Assembly (NCBI GenBank): GCA_007922305.1
Contig: ML677335.1
Location: 20,395,933-20,459,932, forward strand
DNA length: 64,000 nt
Source: Dermatemys mawii
Taxonomy: Eukaryota > Chordata > Testudines > Dermatemydidae
Reading direction: 5' to 3'
The stretch's first letter is position 1, and every line of letters begins with the position of its first letter. This document shows positions 11,650 through 22,900 of this stretch, in pieces. Both the position numbers and the translations under genes were made by a program. The notes under the pieces were generated by a model. It made no database searches. It worked only from the letters and a program-made list of their open reading frames with translations, and was not told where the DNA came from.

Positions 11650-12290
11650 CATTTAAAACTCCTCTGCAAGCTTTACTGTTTCCTCCAGTGTCCTTAGCTG
11701 GTTCTTCTGACCCAAACACATGTGCTCTAAGGGAGGCTCTAGAGAAATTGCTCAATATTATCATGTCTACTATTTCCCCTGCACTTCAGGTACTCAGCCT
11801 AGTCAATGAGTTGCCCAGTCAGTTAATTTTGAAAGGACAACATTGTCCAGGACAGCCACTTTTGCCCTATGATAGGCTGGGCTTGTTCCTTGCTCAGGAC
11901 CATATAGGCTCCATGGGCTTCTCCTGCCAAATAGGGTTCCACTTTGAGGGCCTATGACTCTTATCCCATCTGGCTCTCATTGCTACCATCTCAAAAGTTA
12001 TTAAAAGTGCATCATGGCCATCTGCTGGGCCCATCTTACACAGGTTCACCCCATGTCCTACTGCTGCTGTTCCAAGTCATGAGACTCAGACTCATATCAG
12101 TTGCTGCTTCACTTGTGCCTGTTCCTTTATGAACATTCCAGTAGATGGGATTCCTGGAATGAATGCATGGTCTTCTGTGTCTTTTTGTTACTCTACCAGC
12201 CACTGTAGGGTCTGCTCCATTGCACTGGCTTCCCTCATCTGGTCCTCTGTCGCCACCAATGAGGAAATCACAATCCTGATCAAGCCCCCA
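11650..12290 (-). pseudogene. gag-like relic of an LTR retrotransposon (SCAN-related capsid)
   Basis: On the minus strand, shifting frames contain protein-like blocks in gag order: a coiled N-terminal part near 12280-12190, KMGPADGHDALLITFE at about 12034-11987, LTDWATH near 11817, and LRTLEETVKLAEEF at about 11698-11657. The last resembles the terminal helix of retroelement capsids and of the vertebrate SCAN domain, which is known to derive from Gmr1-like Ty3/gypsy gag. Stops and at least two frame changes separate the blocks, so it is dead. No LTR or pol region could be assigned on either side. The family call is by motif recall, not alignment. Confidence 0.5.
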
Positions 12291-12769
12291 TGTGTAACAA
12301 GGTGCAGCTTCACTGTCTTCCCCGCAGAAACTGTATTTACTCCACCGGAAGTGCACTTATTGACTTTATTTCAAGTTCCCTCCACCAATACTACTACTAG
12401 TCCTCATGCAACAGTCTATTTACAATATCTACAGTGCTTTGGTCCTCTCCTCAAGACCTGAAGGGAACAGAGATCTCCCATTTCTGATTCTCGGTGACTG
12501 GGCTACCAAAAAGGAAAGACCAGAATATGATTTCAGGGGATCATATAAATACTTGCTGGTGAGCTTAACCTTTTTCATGTTGTTTCATCTGCATAGTCTT
12601 ATTGTGACATTATTGTTAATTTATACCTCTTGGTTGCTTATAAATTATACAAAAATACTTAATTTTTTACAAGAATAACTTTTAATAGCAAATGTTTGCT
12701 GGAATTTTTAGAATAAACACAAGGTGCTAAAAACAAAGTATGGGGAATGGGGGGATGGGTTATGTAGCG

Positions 12770-12960
12770 ATTTCATCCAGATTTCTCTAAGTGTTTTACA
12801 AAGGATAAGTCTATGTATCCCCATTTTACAGATAAGAGACACTAACATTCTTAGTTCCTCATAGAGAACTTAGTCAAACAAATCTGGAGACTCAGTCAGT
12901 GGACTGGGTCAAGGAGAACAGTCATTGTCTTAGGATTGGGGGAAGAAAAAAAGATGGAAG
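12770..12960 (-). repeat. MIR-type SINE fragment
   Basis: The plus strand shows 'gtgttttacaaagg', then 'tatccccattttacagata' and a degraded continuation, matching the antisense MIR core. The following 'actcagtcagtgg' fits the same element. Diverged and partial. Confidence 0.55.
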
Positions 12961-14716
12961 TCAAAAGCAGAACCCTAATCTTCAAGTACTGCCTTGAGGG
13001 GAAGAAAAACAAGAGGTGATCCCAAAAGGAGAGCTGACATTTTTACCTGACTGGGGTATGAAACATCAAGAGACCTTGCCTAAAAACAGTGCCTAAAATG
13101 TTTCAAGACACTAGGAATAAGTTTTAAAACTATATGAAATGTTTTTCATGTATGTGTATGGGTGTTCATATGATCAGCATGAGAGTTGTGGCCTTTCAAC
13201 TGATATTTCATTCTATTTTAATTATGTGCCTTGTCTTCATTCTGACATGTCTTCAGCAAAAGACCATTACAACTAGGAGGCCAAAGCAGGTGTCAGGAAC
13301 AAAAGAGAAGCACCAATGTATATAAGGCAACTCAATCTTAGCACAGGGGCTTTATTCCTCATTAGTCCACAGCGATTGTGTTAAATGATGCTTTTGATTA
13401 TTGCTTCTTGGGGGCTTAAACACACCTATAAAAATACCTGGTTCTTAAAAGCTTCAAAGGTTGAAGAGCAGAGAAATGCTGAGAGGACCCTGCTGCTTGC
13501 TGGCAGTTCATTTTAAGCAAAAAGGTTTAGCAGATCAGAGACTGCTGCAACTTTCCTATTTACTGGGCTGTAATTGCCATCCTCCAGCAGTAGAAAGCAT
13601 ACATCTGGCTATCACTGCCAAGAGAGAGAACTTTTTAAGATCACGTTACCACCAACACAGTTGGGCAAACAGAAGATTGTCACTATGCGGCTCCCAGTAG
13701 AGTGGCATAATCAAAAGCAATTCTTACTGTACGCTACTTTTTAAAATGTCATTTACTGTCTCTTGTTTTAAAAATATGCTCAAAAACTGAAATACTCTAT
13801 GACGAACCTATAAAAATGTTGATGAATGAGTGAAGAGTGAGACACAGCTAAATGGATTTCTCAACCTAATTCCAATATTCTATGAAGAAAGAAGGCACAA
13901 TCCTGAGTGTATTTGTCTCACCCGGCATATAACAGGAATAAAATAAAGTGTATTGTTCAATATCCAAAACATGGATTTTCAAAAACTAAATCACAAAAGC
14001 AAATCTTCTCCGGTGTCTTTAAACACACACGCACCATATGTGCATGATTTAAAGTTGTATGTGGTACTGTACTATGAATAGCCACCAGTTCTGCCATTGA
14101 AGTATGAAATGAGAAACTTCCCTATAATTTTGCATATTTTAACTCAACAAAAAGGGAGCTTTTGCTAAAACTATGGGAGGACATCAATACACAAACCCAA
14201 GTTGTGCTCTGCTCACTGTGACATTAAGAACAAATAATAATAATTAAAAGGGGATGCATTTTATCATAAAAGAAAAGCTAATATAATTTGTATATAGTCT
14301 GCCAAGTCTGAGAAGTTGAGTGCAAGTCCTTTGTTAAATGAGGATTTTGGAGCTCGCTTCTTAATGTACAGAAGCAATACTGGGACATGCCAAGCTCCGA
14401 GTCTATACTTCACAGAATCCCTAACCCTCTTTCTGACAACTAGAACCAATAGAACAAGATCAGGAGCATATTAAGTAAGCAGCTCACTCTTACTTGCCAC
14501 ATCCTACCAGAAACTGGCAGGTGCATTTATCCAGAACTTTTTCAAACATTAGAGAGCTTACATGAACATCTTTATCTGTTTCACATTAAAGATCTAAACA
14601 AAAATCCTGTAGCATGTGTTTTTTTATATCTAGAAATCACGTTGCAATATAAAATGAATGGCCCTGAATTTTGAAAAGAGAGAAACAATCAATGGAGAAG
14701 GAAGGAGGACTACTGA
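12961..14716. other. Unassigned non-coding DNA
   Basis: AT-rich sequence without a recognisable gene. Open frames at 13134-13325 and 13461-13700 have no family features. There is no obvious repeat boundary. Confidence 0.5.
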
Positions 14717-15080
14717 AAAAACAAAGCGACAAAGAGTCTGGTAGCACCTTATAAACTAACAGATCTTGGGGATCATGAGCTTTCGTGGACTAAGACCCAC
14801 TTCATCAGACGAATGCTGTGGAAATCTCCAGAGGCAGGTGTAAATATGGAGGCAAGAAAGCAAGGTTAATTCAGTCAGGGAGGGTGAAGCCCACTTCCAG
14901 CAGCTGATCTGGAGATGTGAACACCCAGAGAGGAGAAACTGCTTTTGTAATTGGCGAGCCATTCACAGTCTATGTTAAGTCTAGACCTGATGGTATAGAA
15001 TTTGCAGATGAACTGGAGCTTAGCAGTTTCTCTTTGAAGTCTGGTGTTGAAGTTTTTTTGCTGCGGGATGGCTGCCCTTT
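14717..15080 (-). mobile_element. Penelope-like retroelement, 3' fragment
   Basis: Minus-strand element whose 3' end is a short poly(A) (plus strand 'aaaaaacaaagcg' at about 14717) and whose tail carries the same 'cacgaaagct'/'gatgaagtgggt'-type block as 7690-7790. Upstream lies a translatable stretch containing FNTRLQRETAKLQFICKF followed by an RLN..C motif. This is the segment I associate with the region after the GIY-YIG endonuclease in Penelope-like elements. The reverse transcriptase and the catalytic part of the endonuclease are missing, so it is a 5'-truncated dead copy. Confidence 0.6.
14910..15080 (-). pseudogene. Penelope-like ORF C-terminal remnant
   Basis: In one minus-strand frame about 55 codons are open: QQKNFNTRLQRETAKL, then QFICKFYTIRSRLN and SSFSSLGVH. 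The basic, helical pattern is that of the C-terminal end of a GIY-YIG-bearing Penelope-like protein. There is no start codon or catalytic motif; it is part of the truncated element around it. Confidence 0.5.
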
Positions 15081-15284
15081 TCCCACCCGCTACATGCCAT
15101 AATCCCCCATTCTCCCTAGCCTATGCCAAAGGTTGTGTGCACATGCCTGTTCTCCCCATTTCCTCCTCCTCCTCATCCTTCTTTATGTCTGAGAGATAAG
15201 TCATTCAGAGTGTCATGACATGTTAAACTCTACTAGGAAGACAGGCAGAGATGAAATGGGGTATTGATAACAGATAATACTTAA

Positions 15285-15356
15285 TCCAGCCATGAGAGCA
15301 GGGTACCTGACTAAAGGGCCTCTTGAGGTCTCTTCCAGTCCTACGATTCTATAATT
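15285..15356 (+). mobile_element. CR1 3'-end fragment
   Basis: Seventy-odd bases with the CR1 terminal signature: 'gggcctcttgaggtctcttcc' and then 'cagtcctacgattctata'. CR1 is a chicken-repeat-1 non-LTR retrotransposon that typically inserts as short 5'-truncated tails ending in ATTCTATG-like 8-mers. No coding sequence. Confidence 0.75.
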
Positions 15357-16547
15357 GTATACACACTGCCCCCATTTTTATCCATCTGGTATTCTGATTT
15401 TCCCCAAAAATCAATAGGGTTCTGGTCACTGATGTTTAGAATATTCTCTGAAGCTCCGATGTGTCATTTAAGAGGTATCATGTTACAAACATAGAGAGCA
15501 GTAAGAAGAAAAATGCTATTAAGTTGAGCATAAGGCCTTCACAAGCTCAGCCATTTGTCCAACAATTCTGGGAGTCTAATATTACAATTTACTAGAGATT
15601 TTAGAAAGAGGTTGAGAGATCTTGGGCCCACTTGCATTAGTAATGTTTTAAAGCTATGTTATGCACATGATTTTACTTTCAGTATAGTCAATAATGGCAA
15701 GACTCCCATTTACTTCAATAGAAGCAGCATCAAGCTCTATATGCATTGCTTCAAGAATTTTTCACGCAGAGTACACACATTCTTTTACACGCTAAACTGA
15801 ATTTACTATTCTGTATAGAATTCCAAATATAGAGCTCTGAATAGTGTTACAGGTTTAAAAGGACTGTATTTGGGAAGAAAAACCACCACTTTAATGGACT
15901 GCAAGCTGCAATGCACAGCAGTGAAACCATACATATATTAAACTGTCACTGCAATGTTGCATAAACCAAGCCTGTGTGGTCTAACAAATAAAAACAGAAC
16001 TACACACATTTAGGTCACTGCTGATGTGAAAAAAGAAGCTCTCTCATCTGCTTATTAATACATTATTAAGACTACATTGTGTCAGAGGTTAGCAAGATGT
16101 TTAATTTCTCTTTACTTACAGAATTTGTGATAAGCAATCTATTTATTGCTTATTTTTTGTGAAACTTTGTTCAGTACTGTATTACTGCCTCAAGAGGTTT
16201 TCAAAATAGCAATACATTTCTCTTTTCCCTGTCATACAGATAGCACTTAAATTGTCACTATACAATTTCAGAGATTTCATTTCTTGTTTTAGTGTATTTA
16301 CCCCATTTTTGATGGAAGAGATAATCCACTCAAATTAATTTTATTTCACATTGTCTTATGGATATTCATCCACTTGAAGTTGCAACCTCTGGTCACAAAA
16401 AGTTTGCAAGTTAGAGAGAAATTCTGTATAGGTAGACTATAAAGGAAGAATATAGGAGCACGTCATTTCAAGGAGCAGGATACTTCATTAAAAATCACTG
16501 AACTCTAATACTAAAAACAAGCTATTTCAAATAAAGGGATAAGAACC
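15357..16547. other. Unassigned non-coding DNA
   Basis: AT-rich, no recognisable gene or bounded element. The open frame 15555-15800 has no recognisable motif. Confidence 0.5.
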
Positions 16548-17562
16548 TGTGATACTTCCTAAAGGTATCCAAGGCTCTGAGGCACTTCACTACCACTTGC
16601 CATAGCATGAGGAAACCTTGTTTGTAACTGCCAACTTAGGTCAGTTTCCCAATCCCACCAACCCAAGCACTCCCCTCCAGGCCTGCTCTTTCTCTCCAGA
16701 TTAGCCTAACTGTTGAGCCTTCTGAGCATCTGCTTGGAGTGACCAGTCCCTGGTCTATTGGACATTCACAGAATTCAGACCCACTGCCCCCAAAGAAGCA
16801 GTATACATCAGCATACCAGTTTCACCTCAGGATCACTGCTCTATTTAACACACGGGACTTAGATGGTTTATTGTTAAATTAACTTTTGTTTTCACTAACT
16901 ATAAAGATTTAAATGATAGCAAGTAAAAATGTTGGAAACCAATGGCTACATGTAAAATAAAATCATAACATACATCCTAGAATTTAGACTTACTAGTTCT
17001 TGTCATGTCCTATGTAATGAATCTCACCAGCCAGGTTTTTCAGCCAGGTTGGCTATTTATCTCCTCAGAGTCTCACTCCTTGCAAATCCAGATATACCCA
17101 AATAATCGTTTGATCTTTATACATAATATGGACCCCCTCCTGGCAGGTGTTCCTTTCTATAAATCGAGATCTCTTGTCAATTTTGCAATCTTAAGTAGTT
17201 GGTGTCTCCATATACAAAGAGACTTACATTGTAAGCCACATAGCATACACTGACAAGCCAGAGAGAAATAAGCATCTCCATTCCCTACCTGAACAGAACC
17301 TGTTTATCACCTTTTGCTGAACTGTCATCACTTACATATCTATATGAAAGCTGTGCTTAAGGTATATAACTCCTTAAATATCATCCATACATACATCTCA
17401 CAAGGATTAGGACTACCAGTGCATTACAGACTGTTTGTAGAGACCTCACATGCCACCCTTTGATGTGCTATTATGCAGACATCAGACCTAGGAGACCTCT
17501 GTAAACCCCCATGCACTCCTTACGTCCTCTCCCAGTTGGTACCAAGGGGTCCCCAGGTCACA
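16548..17562 (-). mobile_element. Solo LTR (endogenous retrovirus-like), about 1 kb
   Basis: The segment begins TGTGATAC and ends GGTCACA, the short TG...CA inverted ends of an LTR. The six bases outside (AGAACC left, TAAACC right) agree at four positions, as expected of a decayed target duplication. A poly(A) signal AATAAA occurs on the minus strand (plus-strand TTTATT near 16868), which sets the likely orientation. There are no gag, pol or env frames next to it, so it is a solo LTR left by recombination. The family is unnamed here; I recall similar dispersed sequence in turtles. Confidence 0.6.
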
Positions 17563-19536
17563 TAAACCTTTTAGGAAAGTAATTTGACAGCAGTAATTGA
17601 GGGCTCAAAATCTGCTATAAGAGTTACACAGTACATACTCACCTAAAAGTGGATAATTCTGGATGTTTTGGCACTAACCAGAATTTCAGTTTCAGAATAG
17701 TTCAGTGCAATGGTTCTGCCATCATCAAAAAAGAAGAAGCATGCTCTTGTGCCAGACTATCTTGATCCTTCGGTATGCTTTGACTGAAAGTAAAAGAACT
17801 TTATCTTATGCAACCATTACTGATACAAGACATGTGCCAAACAAAGACTCAATTCCAAACCCCTTCAAAAGGATAAATTCAGATTCAAGTACTCAGACTG
17901 ATCCAAATGCACATCTGCAATTTTGATTTTATCTTATTGGCAGACTAGGAAGCGACTTCTTTTCTGGTTATTAGTTCAAATGTGGCCAAAACCTTGAAAA
18001 AGTCATTCTTGTAATATTTCAGGCAAAACTAGATATCTCAAAAGCACATCTGATATTGTGATAAAGATGAAGGAAATCTCATAAAAATCATATGCGTTAG
18101 AGAGATTTCCAGCACTTTAATATCCAAATATGAAAATTAGTGCTAATGGCTATCCTGGGGATTTGAGAATTGCCTTGGAAGATTTAGAAGGTGTAGAAAT
18201 CAAAAGGAAAGCTGTATGCAATTTTCCCTCTGTGTCAAATTATTCTTAATTTTATGCTATATAAATCACCAAATTTAAAGGTAAGAAATAAAATGAATTA
18301 TTCTATATTTGATTATTTAGCATTTTTTAGAATATCCTATGTGATCATACACAACAGCATAGAAATGGTATATACACGGAGATGCATTATCCATCAAGCT
18401 AACACACATTTCTGGAAGAAAGACAGATATAAATCTCCCTAGTTTATGATTTAATCTCAAGCAAGTGTCTCTGAAGAAAAGTATCTATGATAGATTAAAC
18501 ATGAGACATAATCTATAAATACAATTATGTAAACTGCAGCAACAATATCTTTCACTTTTAGCAATAAAAATCTTAAAATATCATGCTTCTGGAAGTTTTC
18601 CAATATCTAGAACAAAATTGTTCTCTTGAAGGGTCCCCATGGGGACTACATCACACAACAAAATAGAGAAATTGAAGATACCACATAAATTATAAGGACA
18701 CTTTTTGATTATGTTACAGCAGTTTACCTTATAAGGTTAATTAGAGGACCATCTTTATCCATCTAGGTAGGTGATTGGTTCTACTGTTTTTTGTGCATTC
18801 TGACAGAATACATAAACAAGGAGTACCTCGTCCATAAACTCTCCCAGCAAATACATTAATGAAAAAGGAAAACACTATTTAAGGTCAACTACACCCAATA
18901 AAACAGGGCAGGATATTGAAGTCTAATGTGAAATCTTAGTCTTTCTTAAAGTTTACTTTTAGAGCCTCAATAGATCCTCTTTGTTTGGAATCCACTTCAT
19001 GAATGATTAACCTCTGGAGAAAAATTAGTATTTAAAAGCACCCAGACTCCTTTTCCCAAATCACTAAGCTCTGATCTTGATAGCTTGATAATCATCCAAA
19101 TTATTTTCCTTTTTGCACAGTGCAAGCTACCAAACTGAACAACAAAAATATTCTCAAAGGGAAAAAGAATGTGAATGAATAGATCCTTAGAAAGGAAAAG
19201 GATCTCAGTTCAAAGGATGTGCTTTTAAATATTTCCAATTTAATGTAGGTATGTACATCCACTTTTCTTGATAGTACTCAAGATAGTAGACACTGCTAAT
19301 TTTTGGTCATCCTAAACCAGTTCAAGGTTAAACTTTGCTGGGCCACTGATTAATTAGAAAAGAAAAAAACAATACCACTGAGGCAGAATGTCTGACCATC
19401 AAGAACAAGGTCAGGTTTAAGATGTGCATTTCACTCAGCTTTCTAACTGAAGCCAGAACCTCATTTGTAGGTATTGAAAACTCCCTTTTATAAGTGATGG
19501 ATCTCCTATATCATTTTGTATAACAGAAGCATGTAA
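17563..19536. other. Unassigned non-coding DNA
   Basis: Long AT-rich stretch with scattered short open frames and no protein signature, bounded repeat or RNA gene that I can see. Confidence 0.5.
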
Positions 19537-19627
19537 GAGTGCTAATCATAGACCAGGAACCCATTGTGCTAGGTGCCATGCAAACAGAACAAAAAAACAG
19601 TCCCTGGCCCAAGGAGTTTACAATCTA
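19537..19627. repeat. Old SINE-like fragment
   Basis: Contains 'accaggaacccattgtgcta' followed by 'cagtccctggcccaaggagt' and 'ttacaatctaa', a block that recurs widely in sauropsid genomes as part of an ancient short interspersed repeat. Too short and diverged to name. Confidence 0.45.
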
Positions 19628-19984
19628 AGTCATCATGAACCCACATTTTATTACCAAACAGTCTCGCACAAGTACACGACAATGCATTTTCTGAAACAAA
19701 CATGCAATTAAAAGTTGACAAAGGAAAAAGACAATTAAAAAGGGCAAATCAAGACCACAAAAACCAACCAACAGAAGATATCAGATAACTTAAGACATTC
19801 ACTTTCTTAATATAGCCATTGCCTCTCACTTCTGAAGTGGTGCAATGGATTATCACCCTTTTTGTCTTAAAGCAAACTGCTCTTCTCAAACAAGAAAAAA
19901 AAAAAAAACCAACCAAATCAGTTCTTTATCAAAGCTGTACAAAAGTTTTGAAAGAATTGAGACACAGTGTTCTGTGAAAGTTTA

Positions 19985-20800
19985 CAAAACCTCCTCAATT
20001 CCTGTCTCTTCTCCGTCACCTAATTTCCAGTCACTCCCACCCTCGTTGCCCATCTCAGCTGATTCCTAGCCCCAGTTCCTGTTCATCAGGCTTCTCAGCC
20101 AAGCTCAGTACCTTCAGCTCTCCTGGCTCCTGTTTCAGTCTCCTTGCCCTACCAGTCTCAGATTCTTTCCTCCTTAGCTCCTCATCCCATCTCCATTCCA
20201 ACCACCAACCACTGGTTCTAGTGCTTAATTTGTAATGAAAGAGGAGATAGGGGTAAGCAAATTTTTTACTTTCATAACTAATGCAGCAAGTCCAGGGGTG
20301 CCAGAGCTATGAACTGCCAAGCCTAGAGGTACCAGGGCTGAGCCCCAGAAAGCCCGGGCACAAGTTCCCATATCCAACAGTTGCCAACAAGACCCAGTCT
20401 CTTCCACCCTGCCAGCCTTCCCTACCTGTTTCTTGTTAGGCTCCTTCTCACAATCTGCTCCCCCCAGCCCACCCTAAAAATGCCCAAGATCCAGCTCTTG
20501 TTCCCTCTGCATTTGAATCACACAAATTCCTCCTTCACACTGCCTGGGTATGAGCAGAAGGTGTGGGAAAAGAATACTGGGAGCACAGGAGAGAGGCTCC
20601 CTTCATTCAGTTCCCATATTTGGCCATAACAGAGAAAGTCTGGCTTTGTCCCTCTTGCATGCTCACTCACTTTGTGGTACATGCACAGTCTGGTCAGCAG
20701 TAAGTGATGTGAGAGGCTTGAGCATGACCAGAGAGGATAGAATCTTCAGAGACTTTAGCTGTGAAATTCTAGTAAGTCTGTACTATGAACTGTATTAGAA
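19985..20800. repeat. CT-rich dispersed repeat with an internal insertion
   Basis: Loosely periodic 'cctcatcccagtctc'-type phrases dominate 19985-20220 and 20400-20470, closely resembling 35410-36100, so both are copies of one dispersed CT-rich family. Between them 20221-20400 has different composition and begins 'ttctagtgcttaatttgta', which looks like a separate insertion of about 180 bp. Open frames here are low-complexity artefacts. Confidence 0.5.
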
Positions 20801-21534
20801 CTTTACCAAGTCTCAGTATATTTTCATGGGCACAACAAAAGACACATCTGACACAAAGGCTACCCTTTGGCAAATCATACAACTGTAGGGCTGAAGGGGA
20901 CTTCAATAGGTCATGTAATCCATCTCCCTGCACCTAAGGCAGAACTATAACAACTAGGTCATTCCTGACAGGTGTTTATATAACCTGTTCTTAAACACCT
21001 CCAATGATGGAGATTCCACAACCTCCATAGGCAATTTGTTCCAGTGCTGACAGTTATTTTTCCAATGTCCAACATAAACCTCCCTTACTATAATTTAAGC
21101 GCATTGCTTCTTGTCCTATCTTTAAAGGCTATCTTCCCACAGAGGTCATGATTTCTAGAACTTTAATGAGTTTTGTTGCTCTCCTCTGGACTTTCTCTAA
21201 TTTATCCACATCTTTCCGGGCACCCAGGAATGGGACAGAGTTGAGGCTTTATTAGTGCAGAATAGAGCAGAAGAATTACTTCTCACGTCTTGGTCACAAC
21301 ACTTCTATTAATACATTTCACAATAATGTTTGCTTTTTTTTGCAACGGCGTTATACTATTGACTCATTTATCTTGTGATCCACTATAATCCCAGACCCTT
21401 TTCTGCATACTCCTTCCTTCAAAATCATTTCTCATTTTCTGTGTGTGCAATTGATTGTTCCATCAGAAGTAGAGTACCTTGCATTTGTGCTTACTGAATT
21501 GCATCCTATTTTACTGAATTTCATCCTATTTACT

Positions 21535-21800
21535 TCAGACAATTTCCTCAATGATTTTGTCAAAATCATTTTGAATTTTAATCCTATTCTTCAAAGCACT
21601 TGTCCCTGTCTCATCTTGGCATTGTCCACAAACTTTATAAAGTATATTCTCTATGCCATTATCTAAATCATTTAAGGAAGTATTAAACAGAACTAGACCC
21701 AAGATCAATCCCTGTAGGACCCCCCAGTTTTCCAGCCTTTTATGCACCCCCACCTCATGGTAGTTCCATCTAAGTTTTATTTCCCCAGTTTGTTTATTAG
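21535..21800 (-). pseudogene. CR1 reverse transcriptase remnant
   Basis: The minus frame contains GVLQGLILGLVLFNTSLNDL, the degraded counterpart of the polymerase motif (G.PQGS.LGP.LF...INDL) that precedes the catalytic FADD box. FADD itself is destroyed: the frame runs through ILYKVCGQCQDE. Stops and a frameshift follow. Confidence 0.8.
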
Positions 21801-22653
21801 AAGGTCATGCAAGACAGTATCAAAAGCCCTACTAATGTCAAGATATACCACATCTACCACTTTCTCTCTCCCCTTCCCCTCCATCCACAAGGTTTATTGC
21901 CCTGCCAAAGAAAGCTATTAGCTTGGTTTGCATGATTTGTTCTTGACAAATCCATGCTGACTATCACTATATTATCCTAGGTGCATGCAACTTGATTATT
22001 TGCTCCATTATCTGTTTGTGTATTGAAGCTAAAGCTAACTGATCTATAATTCCCCAAGTTTTCCTTATTCCCACTAAGGCATGGTGACATACACTTAATA
22101 ACATCTCTTTGAAAAACTTCCAATTCCCTCATACTGTTTTTCCCCCTTAGACTTGCTTCCCTTGGGATCTTACCTACCAACTTCCTAAGTTTTCTTGTCT
22201 TTCTTCTTGAAATATATTACCTTTACTGTGCTATTTTCCCTCCTACCATTCTTTAGAATTATGAATTCTATCATTTCATGATCACTTTCACCCAAGCTGC
22301 CTTCTACTTTCAAAATTCTTTACTAGTTATTCCCTATGTGTCAAAAATCGAATCCAGAACTTTCTCTGCCTTCTGAAATAAAAACACATGCCTCCAATGC
22401 ATTTCAAGAACTTGTTGGATAATCTGTGTCCTGCTGTACTATTTTCCCCAACAGATGTCTGGATAGTTCCCCCATCACCGCCAAGTCCTGTGCTGTGGAT
22501 GATTTTGTTGTTTGTTTGTTTTTCAAAAAAAGCATCATCCATCTCTTCTTCCTGGTTAGGCAGTCTGTAGGGGACCCCTACCATAATATCACCCTTGGGT
22601 ATTTTAGACCTTTATCCTTACCCAGAATTTTTTGACAAGTCTGTCTCTTATTT

Positions 22654-22854
22654 CTATCTCAACCTCAGTGCAAGGGGCAAGGGCGTTTGGTTTTGTTCGG
22701 GCAGAAAGTTGTCAACCTGTGTTCTGCCTAGAAAGCTGTACCCATCTATGCCAGTATTCCAGTCACGTGTATTGTCCCAAGTCTCCATGATGCCAACTGT
22801 ATCATTGTGGTGTTTATTCACTAGCATTTCTAGTTCTTCCTGTTTTTTCCTCAT
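22654..22854 (-). pseudogene. CR1 AP-endonuclease N-terminal remnant
   Basis: Open minus frame with VGIMETWDNTRDWNTGIDGY. This corresponds to the conserved V.ITETW catalytic-E strand and the following W..-.DGY..-R segment of the APE-type endonuclease that nicks target DNA in CR1 elements. Glutamate of ETW is kept, but the remainder of the domain downstream is out of frame or missing. Confidence 0.8.
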
Positions 22855-22900
22855 ATTTTTTGCATTAGTATACAGACATCTATGATACTCATTTGATTTC

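Larger units (their letters stand above)
20874..22900 (-). mobile_element. CR1 retrotransposon, antisense, internally deleted
   Basis: About 2 kb on the minus strand. The 3' end at 20874 shows the reverse-complement CR1 tail ('aactgtagggctgaagggg'). Moving right come the C-terminal ORF2 region, a reverse transcriptase block (about 21535-21840) and at the far right an endonuclease block (22654-22854). A full CR1 is about 4-5 kb with roughly 2.5 kb from endonuclease to tail, so the interval between endonuclease and polymerase has lost sequence. Numerous stops and frameshifts: long dead. Confidence 0.85.

Noticed and set aside
11418..11957. 179-codon plus-strand open frame
   Set aside because: It is antisense to the gag-like relic, whose minus-strand translation has recognisable blocks; the plus frame has none.
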